Assembly: GCA_900543325.1 (NCBI GenBank) | Contig: UQQU01000022.1 | Coordinates: 1-44,813 of the forward strand | DNA length: 44,813 nt | Source: an uncultured Clostridium sp. | GTDB taxonomy: Bacteria > Bacillota > Clostridia > Clostridiales > Clostridiaceae | Reading direction: 5' to 3' | Shown: one piece after another, positions 17,102 through 25,788 of the stretch | Layout: each line of letters starts with the position of its first letter | Numbering within the stretch: position 1 is the stretch's first letter | The notes under the pieces: model-generated | Seen by the model: only the letters and a program-made list of their open reading frames with translations | Told to the model about the DNA's origin: nothing | Databases searched by the model: none | Made by a program: the position numbers and the translations under genes

Positions 17102-17881
17102 ATGAAGAGGGTAACTAATACAACGTTATTTATAATCATAATATGCTGCTTATCGATAATTTGCTATAAATTTTATAATTATTTTATTGATGAAAAATTA
17201 AATAATGAAATTCAAAGTTATGCACCAACAATTAGCGATGTATATTTATCGGAGGATAGTAGCCAATCATCAAGTAATGAAGTGGGGGGAAATAATAATC
17301 CAAATGAGGCAGAAGGGGATAATAAAACCATAAATGAAAATCAAGAAGAATTAAAATCTATAAATAACAATTATGAAATGTGGATTGAAATTCCAAATAC
17401 GAAAATTAATTATCCAATAGTACAAGGAAAAGATAATGAATACTATCTTAAACATAATTTTAAAAATGAAAGTAATATGTCAGGAACAATATTTGTAGAT
17501 TATAGAAATAATATAGATGAAGATAAAAATATCATAGTATATGGTCACAACATGAGAAATGGTACCATGTTTAATAATATAACTAAATTTAAAGAAGATA
17601 GCTTTTTCAATAGCAATGATACAATTAACATAATAAGAAATAATACATTATATCAATACGAAATATTTTCAGTATATGTTGAAGATGAAAGTAAAGTTAG
17701 CTTAGATATTGAATTTATAGATGATGAAGCCTTTGTAAAATATGTATCTAATGAAGGCTTAAAGTCAATGTATAATAAAGATATTACTATAAGTAAAGAA
17801 GATAAAATAATAACATTAGTAACTTGTAGTTATGAATATGATGGAGCAAGAACTGTGCTAGTTGGAAAGTTAAAAGTTTGA
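17102..17881 (+). CDS. srtB: Class B-type sortase
   Basis: A 259-residue transpeptidase with an N-terminal membrane anchor (LFIIIICCLSIICYKFYNYF), an acidic Ser/Asn linker to about residue 90 and a sortase domain. Catalytic residues are His149 (VYGHNM), Cys242 (TLVTCSYEYDGAR, read here as LVTCSY) and Arg250. VYGHNMRNGTMF and YEIFSVY are typical of class B. It cleaves a sorting motif and links the protein to peptidoglycan. No substrate gene is adjacent; the LPQTG protein at 580-3213 is the only candidate in this window, though LPXTG is more often served by class A. AAGGAGG precedes the ATG. The gene lies just before the CpsB-type phosphatase. Confidence 0.92.
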   Translation: MKRVTNTTLFIIIICCLSIICYKFYNYFIDEKLNNEIQSYAPTISDVYLSEDSSQSSSNEVGGNNNPNEAEGDNKTINENQEELKSINNNYEMWIEIPNTKINYPIVQGKDNEYYLKHNFKNESNMSGTIFVDYRNNIDEDKNIIVYGHNMRNGTMFNNITKFKEDSFFNSNDTINIIRNNTLYQYEIFSVYVEDESKVSLDIEFIDDEAFVKYVSNEGLKSMYNKDITISKEDKIITLVTCSYEYDGARTVLVGKLKV

Positions 17882-17964
17882 GAAATTTCATTATATTCCC
17901 CTTTTCACTAAAGAAGTTTGTACTATATAATATGTAATATATATAAATAGGGGGATATAAATTT

Positions 17965-18717
17965 ATGATAGATATGCATTCGCACATAATAAATGGCATA
18001 GATGATGGTTCAAAAAGCATTGAAATGACAATAAATATGTTAAGAAAAGCAGAAGAGTCGGGAACAACAGATATAATTGCAACACCTCACTTTATGAGGG
18101 GAAGATTTGAAGTTGAGTATAAAGATGTGCTTAAAAAAGTAGAAGAATTAAAGAATATGGCACTGGAAAATAATATAAATATTAATATATATGCGGGGCA
18201 AGAGGTTTACTATAATAAAAATATATTACAATACTATAATGATAATATGATAGGAACAATTAATAATACAAAATATATGTTAATAGAGTTTCCAATGCTA
18301 GATTTTAATATTGATGAAATAATAGATACAATATATGAGCTGCAAATAAGAGGAATAGTACCAATAATAGCTCATCCAGAAAGATATAAATTATTTATTA
18401 AAAAGCCTTCAATGATTAATGTACTTATAAATGAAGGAATGTTATTCCAAATGAATGCAGGAAGTATAACTGGGAAGTTTGGAAGGGATGTTAAGAAAAC
18501 TGCAACTAAATACTTAGAACATAATATATATAGCTTTATTGGATCCGATGCTCATAGAGATAGAGGAAGAGACACTGATATAAGTGAAGCATTAAATATT
18601 TTAGAACTACCACAAAAAAAGGAATTTATTAATAATGGGAAAGTAATGCTTCAAAATGGAGATGTAGAATTTAAGGGAACTACAGTTAAAGAAAAGAAAT
18701 TTTTAGGAATATTTTAA
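17965..18717 (+). CDS. CpsB/YwqE-type PHP-domain tyrosine phosphatase
   Basis: A 250-residue PHP metal-dependent phosphatase. Metal ligands are visible in MIDMHSHI (His5, His7), GIDDGS, ATPHF, GQEVY, IAHPERY and GSDAHRDRGR. CpsB, CapC and YwqE proteins dephosphorylate the tyrosine-rich tail of the BY-kinase that controls capsule chain length; such a kinase is encoded at 20817. ATG 17965 follows AGGGGG. It is separated from the main capsule genes by the minus-strand sigma-factor gene and has a short leader of its own after the sortase. Function is well supported by family and context. Confidence 0.93.
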   Translation: MIDMHSHIINGIDDGSKSIEMTINMLRKAEESGTTDIIATPHFMRGRFEVEYKDVLKKVEELKNMALENNININIYAGQEVYYNKNILQYYNDNMIGTINNTKYMLIEFPMLDFNIDEIIDTIYELQIRGIVPIIAHPERYKLFIKKPSMINVLINEGMLFQMNAGSITGKFGRDVKKTATKYLEHNIYSFIGSDAHRDRGRDTDISEALNILELPQKKEFINNGKVMLQNGDVEFKGTTVKEKKFLGIF

Positions 18718-18756
18718 AACTTATAATATAACTTAAACAACTATTTTTATTATTAA

Positions 18757-18831
18757 GCTATGTTTTAAAAGTAAGTTGATATTAAAAGCTTATTTAATTA
18801 AGTTAATATCAGCATAGATTTAAAACATAGC
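18757..18831. terminator. Nested palindrome between convergent genes, probably bidirectional terminator
   Basis: Outer arms GCTATGTTTTAAA and TTTAAAACATAGC, with inner arms TGATATTAA / TTAATATCA. It lies between the stops of the phosphatase (18717) and the minus-strand sigma factor (18838), and can serve both strands. Confidence 0.7.
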
Positions 18832-18837
18832 CTATTA

Positions 18838-19476
18838 TTAGTTTTCAATAAATTTACGAATTCTAGATAATAAAGCAAGTAATTCACGCCTTTTCTTTGG
18901 ATAATTTAAGTTATGTTCAATACAATATCTATATAAGGTACAATCTTCAGTAAGGTAAGCAATTCTAATTAGTTCAAATTCATCAGGAGAAAGAGCAGTT
19001 CTTAAAGAATCAATGAGCATAGAGTTAATCACATAATCTTCTAAGTCAAAAGAATCAGAAATTAAATCTTCAATTTCTGTATCTTCATCAATATCAATAT
19101 TAAGACTAGATTCATCTTTATATTTAATTTGATTACGGGCTAAGTTTTTGAAACCATTTTTAATTGAATTAATAATATAAGCATCAATATATTCTCCACC
19201 CTTAGCAAGATCATATTTATTAATAGCAGTAATAATAGATATATTTCCAATCTGTATTAAATCATCAGCATCATAATTTTTTAATTTGTACTTAAAAGCA
19301 TATTTTTTTATTAGAAATTGATATTTTTCAATAAAAAAGAGAATAGATTTTTCATTACCACTCTTAGCATTACATAAAATAGTAAATAAATTTTCAAAAT
19401 TACATTTTACATTTCTATTCCTGTTATTGAAATTATAATTATTATTTTCTTGAGTTTCTGCATATAAAGATTTCAA
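18838..19476 (-). CDS. Sigma-70-family RNA polymerase sigma factor, possibly SOS-controlled
   Basis: A protein of about 212 residues. The middle carries sigma region 2 (KNYDADDLIQIGNISIITAI, then NKYD...YIDAYIINSIKNGFK). The end (LSPDEFELIRIAYLTEDCTL to the C-terminus) fits a divergent region 4. An Asp/Glu-rich linker lies between. The start chosen is TTG at 19476, because AGGGGGTG lies six bases upstream; the GTG at 19485 overlaps that Shine-Dalgarno itself. Size and layout resemble the small alternative factors of clostridia (UviA, TcdR, BotR group), but I cannot prove membership. A LexA-type box overlaps its likely transcription start. Target genes are unknown. Confidence 0.75.
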   Translation of the reverse strand: MKSLYAETQENNNYNFNNRNRNVKCNFENLFTILCNAKSGNEKSILFFIEKYQFLIKKYAFKYKLKNYDADDLIQIGNISIITAINKYDLAKGGEYIDAYIINSIKNGFKNLARNQIKYKDESSLNIDIDEDTEIEDLISDSFDLEDYVINSMLIDSLRTALSPDEFELIRIAYLTEDCTLYRYCIEHNLNYPKKRRELLALLSRIRKFIEN

Positions 19477-19534
19477 AATTGACACCCCCTAAATTAAATA
19501 CGGCTTTTTACAAAAAAAGCGAACATACATTCTC

Positions 19535-19546
19535 GAACATATGTTT
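19535..19546. promoter_or_regulatory. LexA (SOS) box at the sigma-factor promoter
   Basis: GAACATATGTTT matches the Gram-positive/clostridial form GAAC-N4-GTTY. A related half-conserved site, GAACATACATTC, lies at 19521-19532. On the minus strand a TATAAT -10 (19547-19552) sits immediately upstream, so LexA bound here would cover the start of sigma-factor transcription. Confidence 0.6.
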
Positions 19547-19662
19547 ATTATACTACATATTCAAAAAAATGGAAACTTAGAAGAGCAGTTTTGTGATATC
19601 TTACAAAATTAAAAAAAGTTAAAAAAAATTAACAAATTTAAATATAAAAAATTGCAACAATT

Positions 19663-19669
19663 TTCGACA
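19663..19669 (-). promoter_or_regulatory. Possible Spo0A box
   Basis: TGTCGAA on the minus strand matches the 0A-box core TGNCGAA. It lies in the divergent region between the sigma factor and the capsule promoter. A 7-base match can occur by chance, so this is only a pointer. Confidence 0.25.
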
Positions 19670-19833
19670 GGTAAAAATAGTAAGTATAAGGAATTCAAAG
19701 AGAAATTTAAAAAAGAGAAATAAAAAATCAAAATAAAGGAAATGAAGGAAGTGATAGAAAAAGTTAATCTACAAAATAAAACAATATGGCAAATAAAGGG
19801 TTTACTGCTTAAAATTCCATAGCTTTAGAAAAC

Positions 19834-19862
19834 TTTTAAGAGTATTCCTTTTATGATATAAT
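19834..19862 (+). promoter_or_regulatory. Candidate promoter of the capsule locus
   Basis: TATAAT at 19857-19862, with a poor -35 (TTTTAA) about 17 bases upstream. It precedes the 24-codon ORF at 19916 and the Wzz-like gene at 20119, giving a leader of about 250 bases. The rest of the divergent region (19552-19833) is AT-rich and shows no gene. Confidence 0.45.
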
Positions 19863-19915
19863 TGGCTTTGTCAAAAAAATGTTGAAAAATATATAAAAAT
19901 AGGAGGAAAGATAAT

Positions 19916-19990
19916 ATGGTAAGAGGAGCATTAAAAATTATTTATATAATTAAAGCTCTATTAAATTTCAAATTAAATATTCCATATTAA
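19916..19990 (+). CDS. Small ORF (24 residues) in the capsule leader
   Basis: ATG 19916 is preceded by a perfect AGGAGG at ideal distance, and the frame ends at TAA 19988-19990. The peptide is basic and hydrophobic (MVRGALKIIYIIKALLNFKL, then NIPY). It might be a leader peptide that affects expression of the capsule genes, or a membrane-active micropeptide. The quality of the Shine-Dalgarno is the main evidence; there is no homology I can name. Confidence 0.4.
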   Translation: MVRGALKIIYIIKALLNFKLNIPY

Positions 19991-20118
19991 TCATTAGTTA
20001 TATAAGTAAATATAAAATTAATTAATAATATATGTTAAGAAATTAACAGATAAATAGTAAATTTTTAAACAACTAAAATAAAATATAAAATCTAAAAAAA
20101 GAAAAGGAGAGTATATTA

Positions 20119-20805
20119 ATGAACGAAATGGAAGAACAAGTAATAAGCATATCGGAAATTTTTGAAGCATTAAAGAAACGTTGGATATTAATAGTTTCTA
20201 TTACTTTAGTTGCTACATTAATTTCAGGAGTATTAAGCTTCTTCGTAATTAAGCCAACATATGAGACGAGCACTAAGGTTTTTATAGGTAAGGAAGAAAG
20301 CAATCAAGAAGGATATAACACAAATGATATTCAAATGTATCAAAAACTTTTACAAACTTATGCAGAAACAATAAAAACTAACGAGGTAGTACAAGCTGCT
20401 ATTAATAATACAAATGCAGACTTAACAGTACCAGCAGTAAAGGGAGCATTAACAGTAACACCAGTTAGTGATACTCAAATACTTCAAATTAAATATCAAA
20501 ATAAGAGTCCAGAAGTAGCAAAGGAAATATTAGAAAATGTAACTAATGAATTTGTTGTTTTAGCAAAGGAGCTTGTTCCAAATGGTAATGTTAGAGTAAT
20601 TGAAGCAGTTCAATTACCAGAAAATCCAGTAGCGCCTAATAAGAAAATGAATATTGCAATTGCATTTTTATTAGGACTAATGGTAAGTGTAGGATTAGTA
20701 TTCCTTCTTGAATATCTTGATAATACTTTTAAAAATAAAGAAAATCTTGAAAGGGAATTAGATATTCCAGCACTTGGAGTGATTCCTGTAGTTGATGAAG
20801 AGTAG
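20119..20805 (+). CDS. Wzz/CapA-type chain-length regulator and kinase activator
   Basis: A 228-residue polysaccharide co-polymerase. Two membrane helices (about 22-47 and 175-198) flank an extracellular part. The Wzz features are the N-terminal ISEIFEALKKRWILI and the Pro-rich LPENPVAPNKK before the second helix. In Gram-positive bacteria this protein pairs with a separate BY-kinase, contacts its ATP site through the C-terminal tail and sets polymer length. The next gene, 11 bases downstream, is that kinase. The start ATG follows AAAGGAGAG. It is the first large gene of the capsule locus. Confidence 0.92.
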   Translation: MNEMEEQVISISEIFEALKKRWILIVSITLVATLISGVLSFFVIKPTYETSTKVFIGKEESNQEGYNTNDIQMYQKLLQTYAETIKTNEVVQAAINNTNADLTVPAVKGALTVTPVSDTQILQIKYQNKSPEVAKEILENVTNEFVVLAKELVPNGNVRVIEAVQLPENPVAPNKKMNIAIAFLLGLMVSVGLVFLLEYLDNTFKNKENLERELDIPALGVIPVVDEE

Positions 20806-20816
20806 GAGGAAAATTA

Positions 20817-21503
20817 ATGTTTATAGTTGAAAAAAAACCTAAATCTATAGCTGCTGAAGCTTATAGAAGTTTAAGAACTAATATACAGTACTCATCTTTT
20901 GATAAGAAGTATCAAACTTTAGTTGTTACTAGTGCTAATCCTGGTGAAGGAAAAACTACTGTTGCTGGGAATTTAGCTCTAGTATTAGCACAAGGGGAAA
21001 GCAAAGTGCTTTTAGTTGATTGTGATATGAGAAGACCTTCTATGCATAAAAGATTTAAGATTACTAATACATACGGTATTTCAGATTTATTAGTTGGAAA
21101 TAAGAAGATGGAATCAGTAGCACATAAATACAATGATAATTTAACAATTGTACCATCAGGGAAGATTCCACCAAATCCAGCAGAAATGCTTGGTTCTAAA
21201 GCAATGACAGCATTTTTAGAAGAAATGAAAAAACATTTTGATTATATAGTTTTAGATACTCCACCACTTCAAGCTGTAGCAGATGCACAAATTTTATCAA
21301 CTAAAGTTGATGGTAGCTTAATAGTTGTAAGAGCAGGAGTAACTAAGAAAGATGCAGTTCATAATGCAGTTTCTATTATTAATAAAGTTAATGGAAATAT
21401 TATTGGAACAGTTCTTAATGGTGCAGATAATAGTAAAGATAAGTACTACTATTATTATGGGGATGAAGATAGTAGAACTGGAAGAAGAGCTAAAAGACAC
21501 TAG
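20817..21503 (+). CDS. CpsD/CapB-type bacterial tyrosine kinase
   Basis: A 228-residue cytoplasmic BY-kinase. Walker A NPGEGKTT (41-48), Walker A' VDCDMRRP (about 67-74) and Walker B VLDTPPL are all present. The tail has the autophosphorylated tyrosine cluster KYYYYYGDEDS. Cycles of phosphorylation here and dephosphorylation by the CpsB-type protein at 17965 control capsule polymerisation. It is co-transcribed with the Wzz-like gene and followed by a hairpin terminator that may lower expression of the genes downstream. Confidence 0.94.
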   Translation: MFIVEKKPKSIAAEAYRSLRTNIQYSSFDKKYQTLVVTSANPGEGKTTVAGNLALVLAQGESKVLLVDCDMRRPSMHKRFKITNTYGISDLLVGNKKMESVAHKYNDNLTIVPSGKIPPNPAEMLGSKAMTAFLEEMKKHFDYIVLDTPPLQAVADAQILSTKVDGSLIVVRAGVTKKDAVHNAVSIINKVNGNIIGTVLNGADNSKDKYYYYYGDEDSRTGRRAKRH

Positions 21504-21530
21504 GAAATTTAGTGGGTAAATAATTTTTAA

Positions 21531-21570
21531 AAGGCAAATTAACTAAATGACACAAATAATTTGCCTTTTT
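21531..21570 (+). terminator. Intra-locus terminator or attenuator
   Basis: Arms AAGGCAAATTA and TAATTTGCCTT with TTTTT following. It lies between the kinase gene and the initiating transferase gene of the same locus, so it should reduce read-through rather than end the operon. No separate promoter is obvious between it and 21622. Confidence 0.75.
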
Positions 21571-21621
21571 CGTGGGGAAAAAAGATAACTAATTTTACAA
21601 ATTGAAAGAGGGGGGAAATGT

Positions 21622-22272
21622 GTGGAGGGTACACAATTAGATTTTGAAAATGAATCTATTAGAGGATTCAGTTTTTATGAGATTATTAAGAGATTAATTG
21701 ATATTATCTGTTCTTTTATGGGATTATTAGCATTTAGTCCATTATTTATTATTATAGCAATTATTATTAAGTTTACTTCTAAGGGACCTGTGTTTTTCTC
21801 ACAAAAGAGAGTTGGAAAATATGGAAGAGAATTTGATATGTATAAGTTCAGATCTATGGTAGTTAATGCTGAAGAGCTTAAGGAGAAGCTAGCTGCTCAA
21901 AATGAAATGTCTGGACCTATGTTTAAGATGAAGGATGATCCTAGAGTTACTAAGGTTGGTAAGTTTATTAGAAAAACTTCTCTTGATGAATTACCTCAGC
22001 TTTGGAATGTCCTTAAGGGGGATATGAGTCTTGTTGGACCTAGACCAAGTTTACCTAAGGAAGTAGCTCAATTTGAGGATTGGATGCATAGGAGATTAGA
22101 AGTTAAGCCAGGACTTACTTGTTATTGGCAGGTTAGTGGAAGAAACAATATTGATTTTGAGGATTGGATGAAGCTTGATATTAGATATGTTGAGGAGAAA
22201 AATCTTTGGATTGATATTAAGTTGATTTTTAAGACTGTTGGTGTACTTTTTGGAGATAAGAATGCTCACTAG
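21622..22272 (+). CDS. Initiating phosphoglycosyl transferase (bacterial sugar transferase)
   Basis: A 216-residue monotopic phosphoglycosyl transferase of the WbaP/PglC C-terminal type. A membrane-embedded helix (LIDIICSFMGLLAFSPLFII) is followed by QKRVGKYGREFDMYKFRSM, the catalytic DE in SLDELPQLWNVLKGDMSLVG, PRPSLP and PGLTCYWQVSGRN. It moves a sugar phosphate from a UDP-sugar to undecaprenyl phosphate and starts each capsule repeat unit at the inner membrane face. The sugar cannot be told from the sequence. The start is GTG at 21622 after AGAGGGGGG; an ATG four bases earlier is out of frame and closes quickly. Confidence 0.94.
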   Translation: MEGTQLDFENESIRGFSFYEIIKRLIDIICSFMGLLAFSPLFIIIAIIIKFTSKGPVFFSQKRVGKYGREFDMYKFRSMVVNAEELKEKLAAQNEMSGPMFKMKDDPRVTKVGKFIRKTSLDELPQLWNVLKGDMSLVGPRPSLPKEVAQFEDWMHRRLEVKPGLTCYWQVSGRNNIDFEDWMKLDIRYVEEKNLWIDIKLIFKTVGVLFGDKNAH

Positions 22273-22295
22273 AAAGGGAAAGGGGAATTAGTAAT

Positions 22296-23342
22296 ATGTT
22301 ATGTGCTTTAGTAATGGCTGGTGGTAAAGGAACAAGATTTTGGCCACTTTCTACTGAAGAAAAGCCTAAACAGTTTTTAAACTTAATAGGTGAAGAAACT
22401 ATGATACAAATGACTGTAAATAGAATTAAACCTATTATTCCTATAGAAAGAATATTTGTATGTACTGGAGAAATGTATGTCAATTTAGTTAAGGCACAAC
22501 TTCCAGAATTGCCAGAAAGAAATATTATAGTTGAACCAGAAGGAAGAAATACTGCACCTTGTATTGCATTATCTGCAATGGTAATAGATAGATATTATAA
22601 AAATTCTAATATGGTAGTATTACCTTCAGATCACTTAATAAAGGATGAAGAAGAGTTTAGAAGTACTCTTTTAGCAGCAGATAATTTTATAAAAGAAAAG
22701 GATGAAGCTATTGTTACATTGGGTATGAGTCCAAGTAGACCTGAAGTAGGGTATGGTTATATTAAATATAGTAATGAAGTATTAAAATCTGATGATTTTA
22801 GAGTTATAAAGGTAGATGCATTTGTTGAAAAGCCTAATTTAGATACAGCAAAGAAATATTTAAGAGAAGGTAACTACTTATGGAATGGTGGAATGTTTAT
22901 TTGGAGTATTAATAATGTAATAAATCAAATAAAGATGTATTCAACTGATACATATAATGCACTTATAAGTGTAATGGAAGTAAATGAAGAAGGTTTACAA
23001 GAAACTATTAATAAAAACTATGAAAATACAGAGGCAACTTCTATTGACTATGCTGTTTTAGAGAAATCTAAGGATGTTTATGTAATTCCAAGTAATTTTG
23101 GATGGGATGATGTTGGTAGTTGGGAAGCTTTAGATAGATATAGAGATAAAGATGATGCTGGAAATGTATTAGTTGGACAAAGTACAGCTGTTAAGGCTAA
23201 TAATAACTTAGTTATTTCATCTAACAATAGTGTAGTTGTTGAAGGTTTAGATGATATTTATGTAATAGAAAGTGGTGGAAAGGTTCTAGTTGGGCATAAA
23301 TCAAATGTGGCTAATGTTAAGGAATTAAAAAATATAGTATAG
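22296..23342 (+). CDS. manC: Mannose-1-phosphate guanylyltransferase
   Basis: A 348-residue nucleotidyltransferase making GDP-mannose from mannose-1-phosphate and GTP. It shows the pyrophosphorylase signature GGKGTRFWPLS with EKPKQF, VVLPSDHLI, FVEKPN and WNGGMFIW. The length fits the single-domain enzyme; the C-terminal isomerase domain of bifunctional ManC proteins is absent. It supplies the substrate of Gmd at 24690. No phosphomannomutase is in the window, so mannose-1-phosphate must be made by a gene elsewhere. Good AGGGGAA Shine-Dalgarno before ATG. Confidence 0.94.
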   Translation: MLCALVMAGGKGTRFWPLSTEEKPKQFLNLIGEETMIQMTVNRIKPIIPIERIFVCTGEMYVNLVKAQLPELPERNIIVEPEGRNTAPCIALSAMVIDRYYKNSNMVVLPSDHLIKDEEEFRSTLLAADNFIKEKDEAIVTLGMSPSRPEVGYGYIKYSNEVLKSDDFRVIKVDAFVEKPNLDTAKKYLREGNYLWNGGMFIWSINNVINQIKMYSTDTYNALISVMEVNEEGLQETINKNYENTEATSIDYAVLEKSKDVYVIPSNFGWDDVGSWEALDRYRDKDDAGNVLVGQSTAVKANNNLVISSNNSVVVEGLDDIYVIESGGKVLVGHKSNVANVKELKNIV

Positions 23343-23357
23343 GTCAGTGGGAGTAAG

Positions 23358-24668
23358 ATGAATAAAAAGAAAAAGTTATTAGTATATGCACATTACTATT
23401 ACCCAGATGTAGCATCAACAGGACAAATACTTACAGAATTATGTGAAGGAATGAAAGATACTTTTGATATCACTGTAATATGCGTTGTTCCTAGTTATAC
23501 TGGAAAAATAGAAGAAAAGTATAAGACTCAAAGAATTTATAAAGAAAATATAAATGGAATAAATATTGTAAGAGTAAGGGTGCCAGAATTTGAAAAAAGT
23601 AATAAGGTAAGTAGAATAAAAAATTTATTAGCATATTTCTTTAATTCTTTAATAGCAACATTAAAGATAGAAAAGCAAGACTACATATTTACAATATCAC
23701 AACCACCAATATTAGGTGGAATACTTGGTGTATTAGGTAAATGGATTAAAGGTGGAAAACTTATATATAATATTCAGGATTTTAATCCAGAACAAACCAT
23801 GGCTGTTGGATATGCTAAAAATAAATTATTACTTAATACAGTAATGATGATAGATAAATTCAGTTGTAAGCAATCTAATGAAGTTATTGTAGTTGGAAGA
23901 GATATGCAAGAAACTTTAAGAAATAGATTTAATAATAAAAAAGTGCCTGAAAATACTTTTATAAATAATTGGATAGATGAAAAGGAAATATATCCTTTAA
24001 ATGAGAATCACCCTAAAATTGTAGCTTTTAAAGAGAAGTATAATTTACAAGATAAATTTATAATAATGTATTCAGGTAATATAGGACTTTATTATGATTT
24101 GGAAAATATAATAAAGATTATTGCAAAATTTAATGGAAGAGAAGATGTTGTTTTTGCTTTTGTTGGAGATGGAACTGTTAAGCAAGAAATAGAAAATTAT
24201 GCTACAGAAAATAAATTAAGTAATGTTACTTTCATTCCTTATCAAGATAAAGCTGATTTAGTTTACTCATTAAATTCAGCAGACATACATTGGGTTGTTA
24301 ATGCAAAGGGAATAAAAGGTGTATCAGTGCCAAGTAAACTTTATGGAGTAATGGCTGCTGGAAAGCCAGTACTTGGAGTTTTAGATGAAGGTTCGGAAGC
24401 AAGACTTATAGTCGATGAATGTAATTGTGGAGTTTGTACAGAGCCTGGTAATTATGATGAGATATACAACAAAATAGAATATATATTAAATAACAAAGAA
24501 AAAGTAAAAGGTTTAGGGGAAAATGGTAGAAAATATTTAGAAAAGAATTTAACTAAAGAAGTTTCTATTAATAAATATAAAAATACAATTTTATCATTGG
24601 ATTCTAAAATAATAGATATAACTAAAAAAGGTAATATTGAAAGTAATAAAGAAGAATTAGCCATTTAA
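23358..24668 (+). CDS. GT4-family glycosyltransferase, WcaI/WbuB-like
   Basis: A 436-residue GT-B enzyme. The N-terminal half (YAHYYYPDVASTGQILTELC, ISQPPILGGILG, NIQDFNPEQ) resembles WbuB/WcaI, which act in fucose-containing polymers. The C-terminal donor half has MYSGNIGLYYDLENI, FVGDG, and PSKLYGVMAAGKPVLGV with the glutamate site in DEGSEARLIV. It probably adds one sugar to the lipid-linked repeat unit in the cytoplasm. Its place between manC and gmd makes fucose or mannose transfer plausible, not proven. Confidence 0.88.
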   Translation: MNKKKKLLVYAHYYYPDVASTGQILTELCEGMKDTFDITVICVVPSYTGKIEEKYKTQRIYKENINGINIVRVRVPEFEKSNKVSRIKNLLAYFFNSLIATLKIEKQDYIFTISQPPILGGILGVLGKWIKGGKLIYNIQDFNPEQTMAVGYAKNKLLLNTVMMIDKFSCKQSNEVIVVGRDMQETLRNRFNNKKVPENTFINNWIDEKEIYPLNENHPKIVAFKEKYNLQDKFIIMYSGNIGLYYDLENIIKIIAKFNGREDVVFAFVGDGTVKQEIENYATENKLSNVTFIPYQDKADLVYSLNSADIHWVVNAKGIKGVSVPSKLYGVMAAGKPVLGVLDEGSEARLIVDECNCGVCTEPGNYDEIYNKIEYILNNKEKVKGLGENGRKYLEKNLTKEVSINKYKNTILSLDSKIIDITKKGNIESNKEELAI

Positions 24669-24689
24669 GGAAAGAAGGAGAGAATTAAA

Positions 24690-25787
24690 ATGAAAAAGGT
24701 AGCTTTAATTACAGGAATAACAGGGCAAGATGGATCATATTTAGCAGAATTATTAATTGAAAAAGGATATGAAGTACACGGTATAGTTAGAAGACATTCA
24801 ACTATTAATACTTCAAGAATAGATCACTTATTTGAAAATCCAGAAATCGGTGGGAAGTCTTTATTTTTACACCATGGTGATTTAACTGATTCATCAAACT
24901 TAAATAGATTAATAGAAAAAATTCAACCTAATGAAATATATAACTTAGCAGCACAATCTCACGTTGCAGTATCTTTTGAAGTTCCAGAATATACAGCTGA
25001 AACTACAGGTGTAGGTACTTTAAGATTATTAGATGCAATAAGAGAAACAGGGGTTAAGTGTAAGTTCTATCAAGCTTCAACATCTGAATTATTTGGAGGA
25101 CTTCCAGAAACTGCACCACAAAGTGAAAAAACTCCATTTTATCCAAAGAGCCCATATGGGGTTGCTAAACTTTACTCTTATTGGATAACTGTAAACTATA
25201 GAGAATCTTACGATATGTTTGCTTGTAATGGGGTATTATTTAACCATGAATCCCCAAGAAGAGGTGAAACTTTCGTTACTAGAAAGATTACAATGGCAGT
25301 TGCAAACATAATGGCAGGAAAGCAAGAAAAATTATCTTTAGGAAACTTAGATGCCAAGAGAGACTGGGGATTTGCAGGAGATTACGTATACGGAATGTGG
25401 TTAATTCTTCAACAAGAAAAACCTCAAGACTATGTTTTAGCAACTAATGAAACTCATACAGTAAGAGAATTCGTTGAATTAGCATTTGCTGAAGTTGGAA
25501 TTGAAATTGAGTGGAAAGGAACTGGAGTAGACGAAAAAGGATATGATAAAGCTACTGGTAGATTATTAGTAGATGTTAATCCAAGATACTTCAGACCAGC
25601 AGAAGTTGAATTATTATGGGGAGATGCAACTAAGGCCGAAAAAGAATTAGGATGGGAAAGAAAAGTAAGCTTTAAAGGATTAGTTTCTATGATGGTTGAT
25701 GCTGATATGAAAGCTTTAGCTGGAATAGGTTCAAAGGAATTTGCAGCTCAAAGACAAGCAGATTTAGAAGTAGCAGTTACTAAGTAA
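24690..25787 (+). CDS. gmd: GDP-mannose 4,6-dehydratase
   Basis: A 365-residue short-chain dehydrogenase/reductase. It has the NADP-binding GITGQDGSYLAE near the start, NLAAQSHVAVSFE, the catalytic STSELFG and Tyr-x3-Lys in YPKSPYGVAK, and the substrate region FNHESPRRGETFVTRKI. It converts GDP-D-mannose to GDP-4-keto-6-deoxy-D-mannose, the first step to GDP-L-fucose; Fcl (26864) completes it. The gene looks less AT-biased than the glycosyltransferases around it, as expected for a conserved enzyme. AAGGAGAG precedes the ATG. Confidence 0.97.
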   Translation: MKKVALITGITGQDGSYLAELLIEKGYEVHGIVRRHSTINTSRIDHLFENPEIGGKSLFLHHGDLTDSSNLNRLIEKIQPNEIYNLAAQSHVAVSFEVPEYTAETTGVGTLRLLDAIRETGVKCKFYQASTSELFGGLPETAPQSEKTPFYPKSPYGVAKLYSYWITVNYRESYDMFACNGVLFNHESPRRGETFVTRKITMAVANIMAGKQEKLSLGNLDAKRDWGFAGDYVYGMWLILQQEKPQDYVLATNETHTVREFVELAFAEVGIEIEWKGTGVDEKGYDKATGRLLVDVNPRYFRPAEVELLWGDATKAEKELGWERKVSFKGLVSMMVDADMKALAGIGSKEFAAQRQADLEVAVTK

Positions 25788-25788
25788 T

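Noticed and set aside
19751..19822. 23-residue GTG-started ORF upstream of the capsule promoter
   Set aside because: GAAGGAA directly abuts the GTG, leaving no spacing, and it lies before the likely promoter at 19857.
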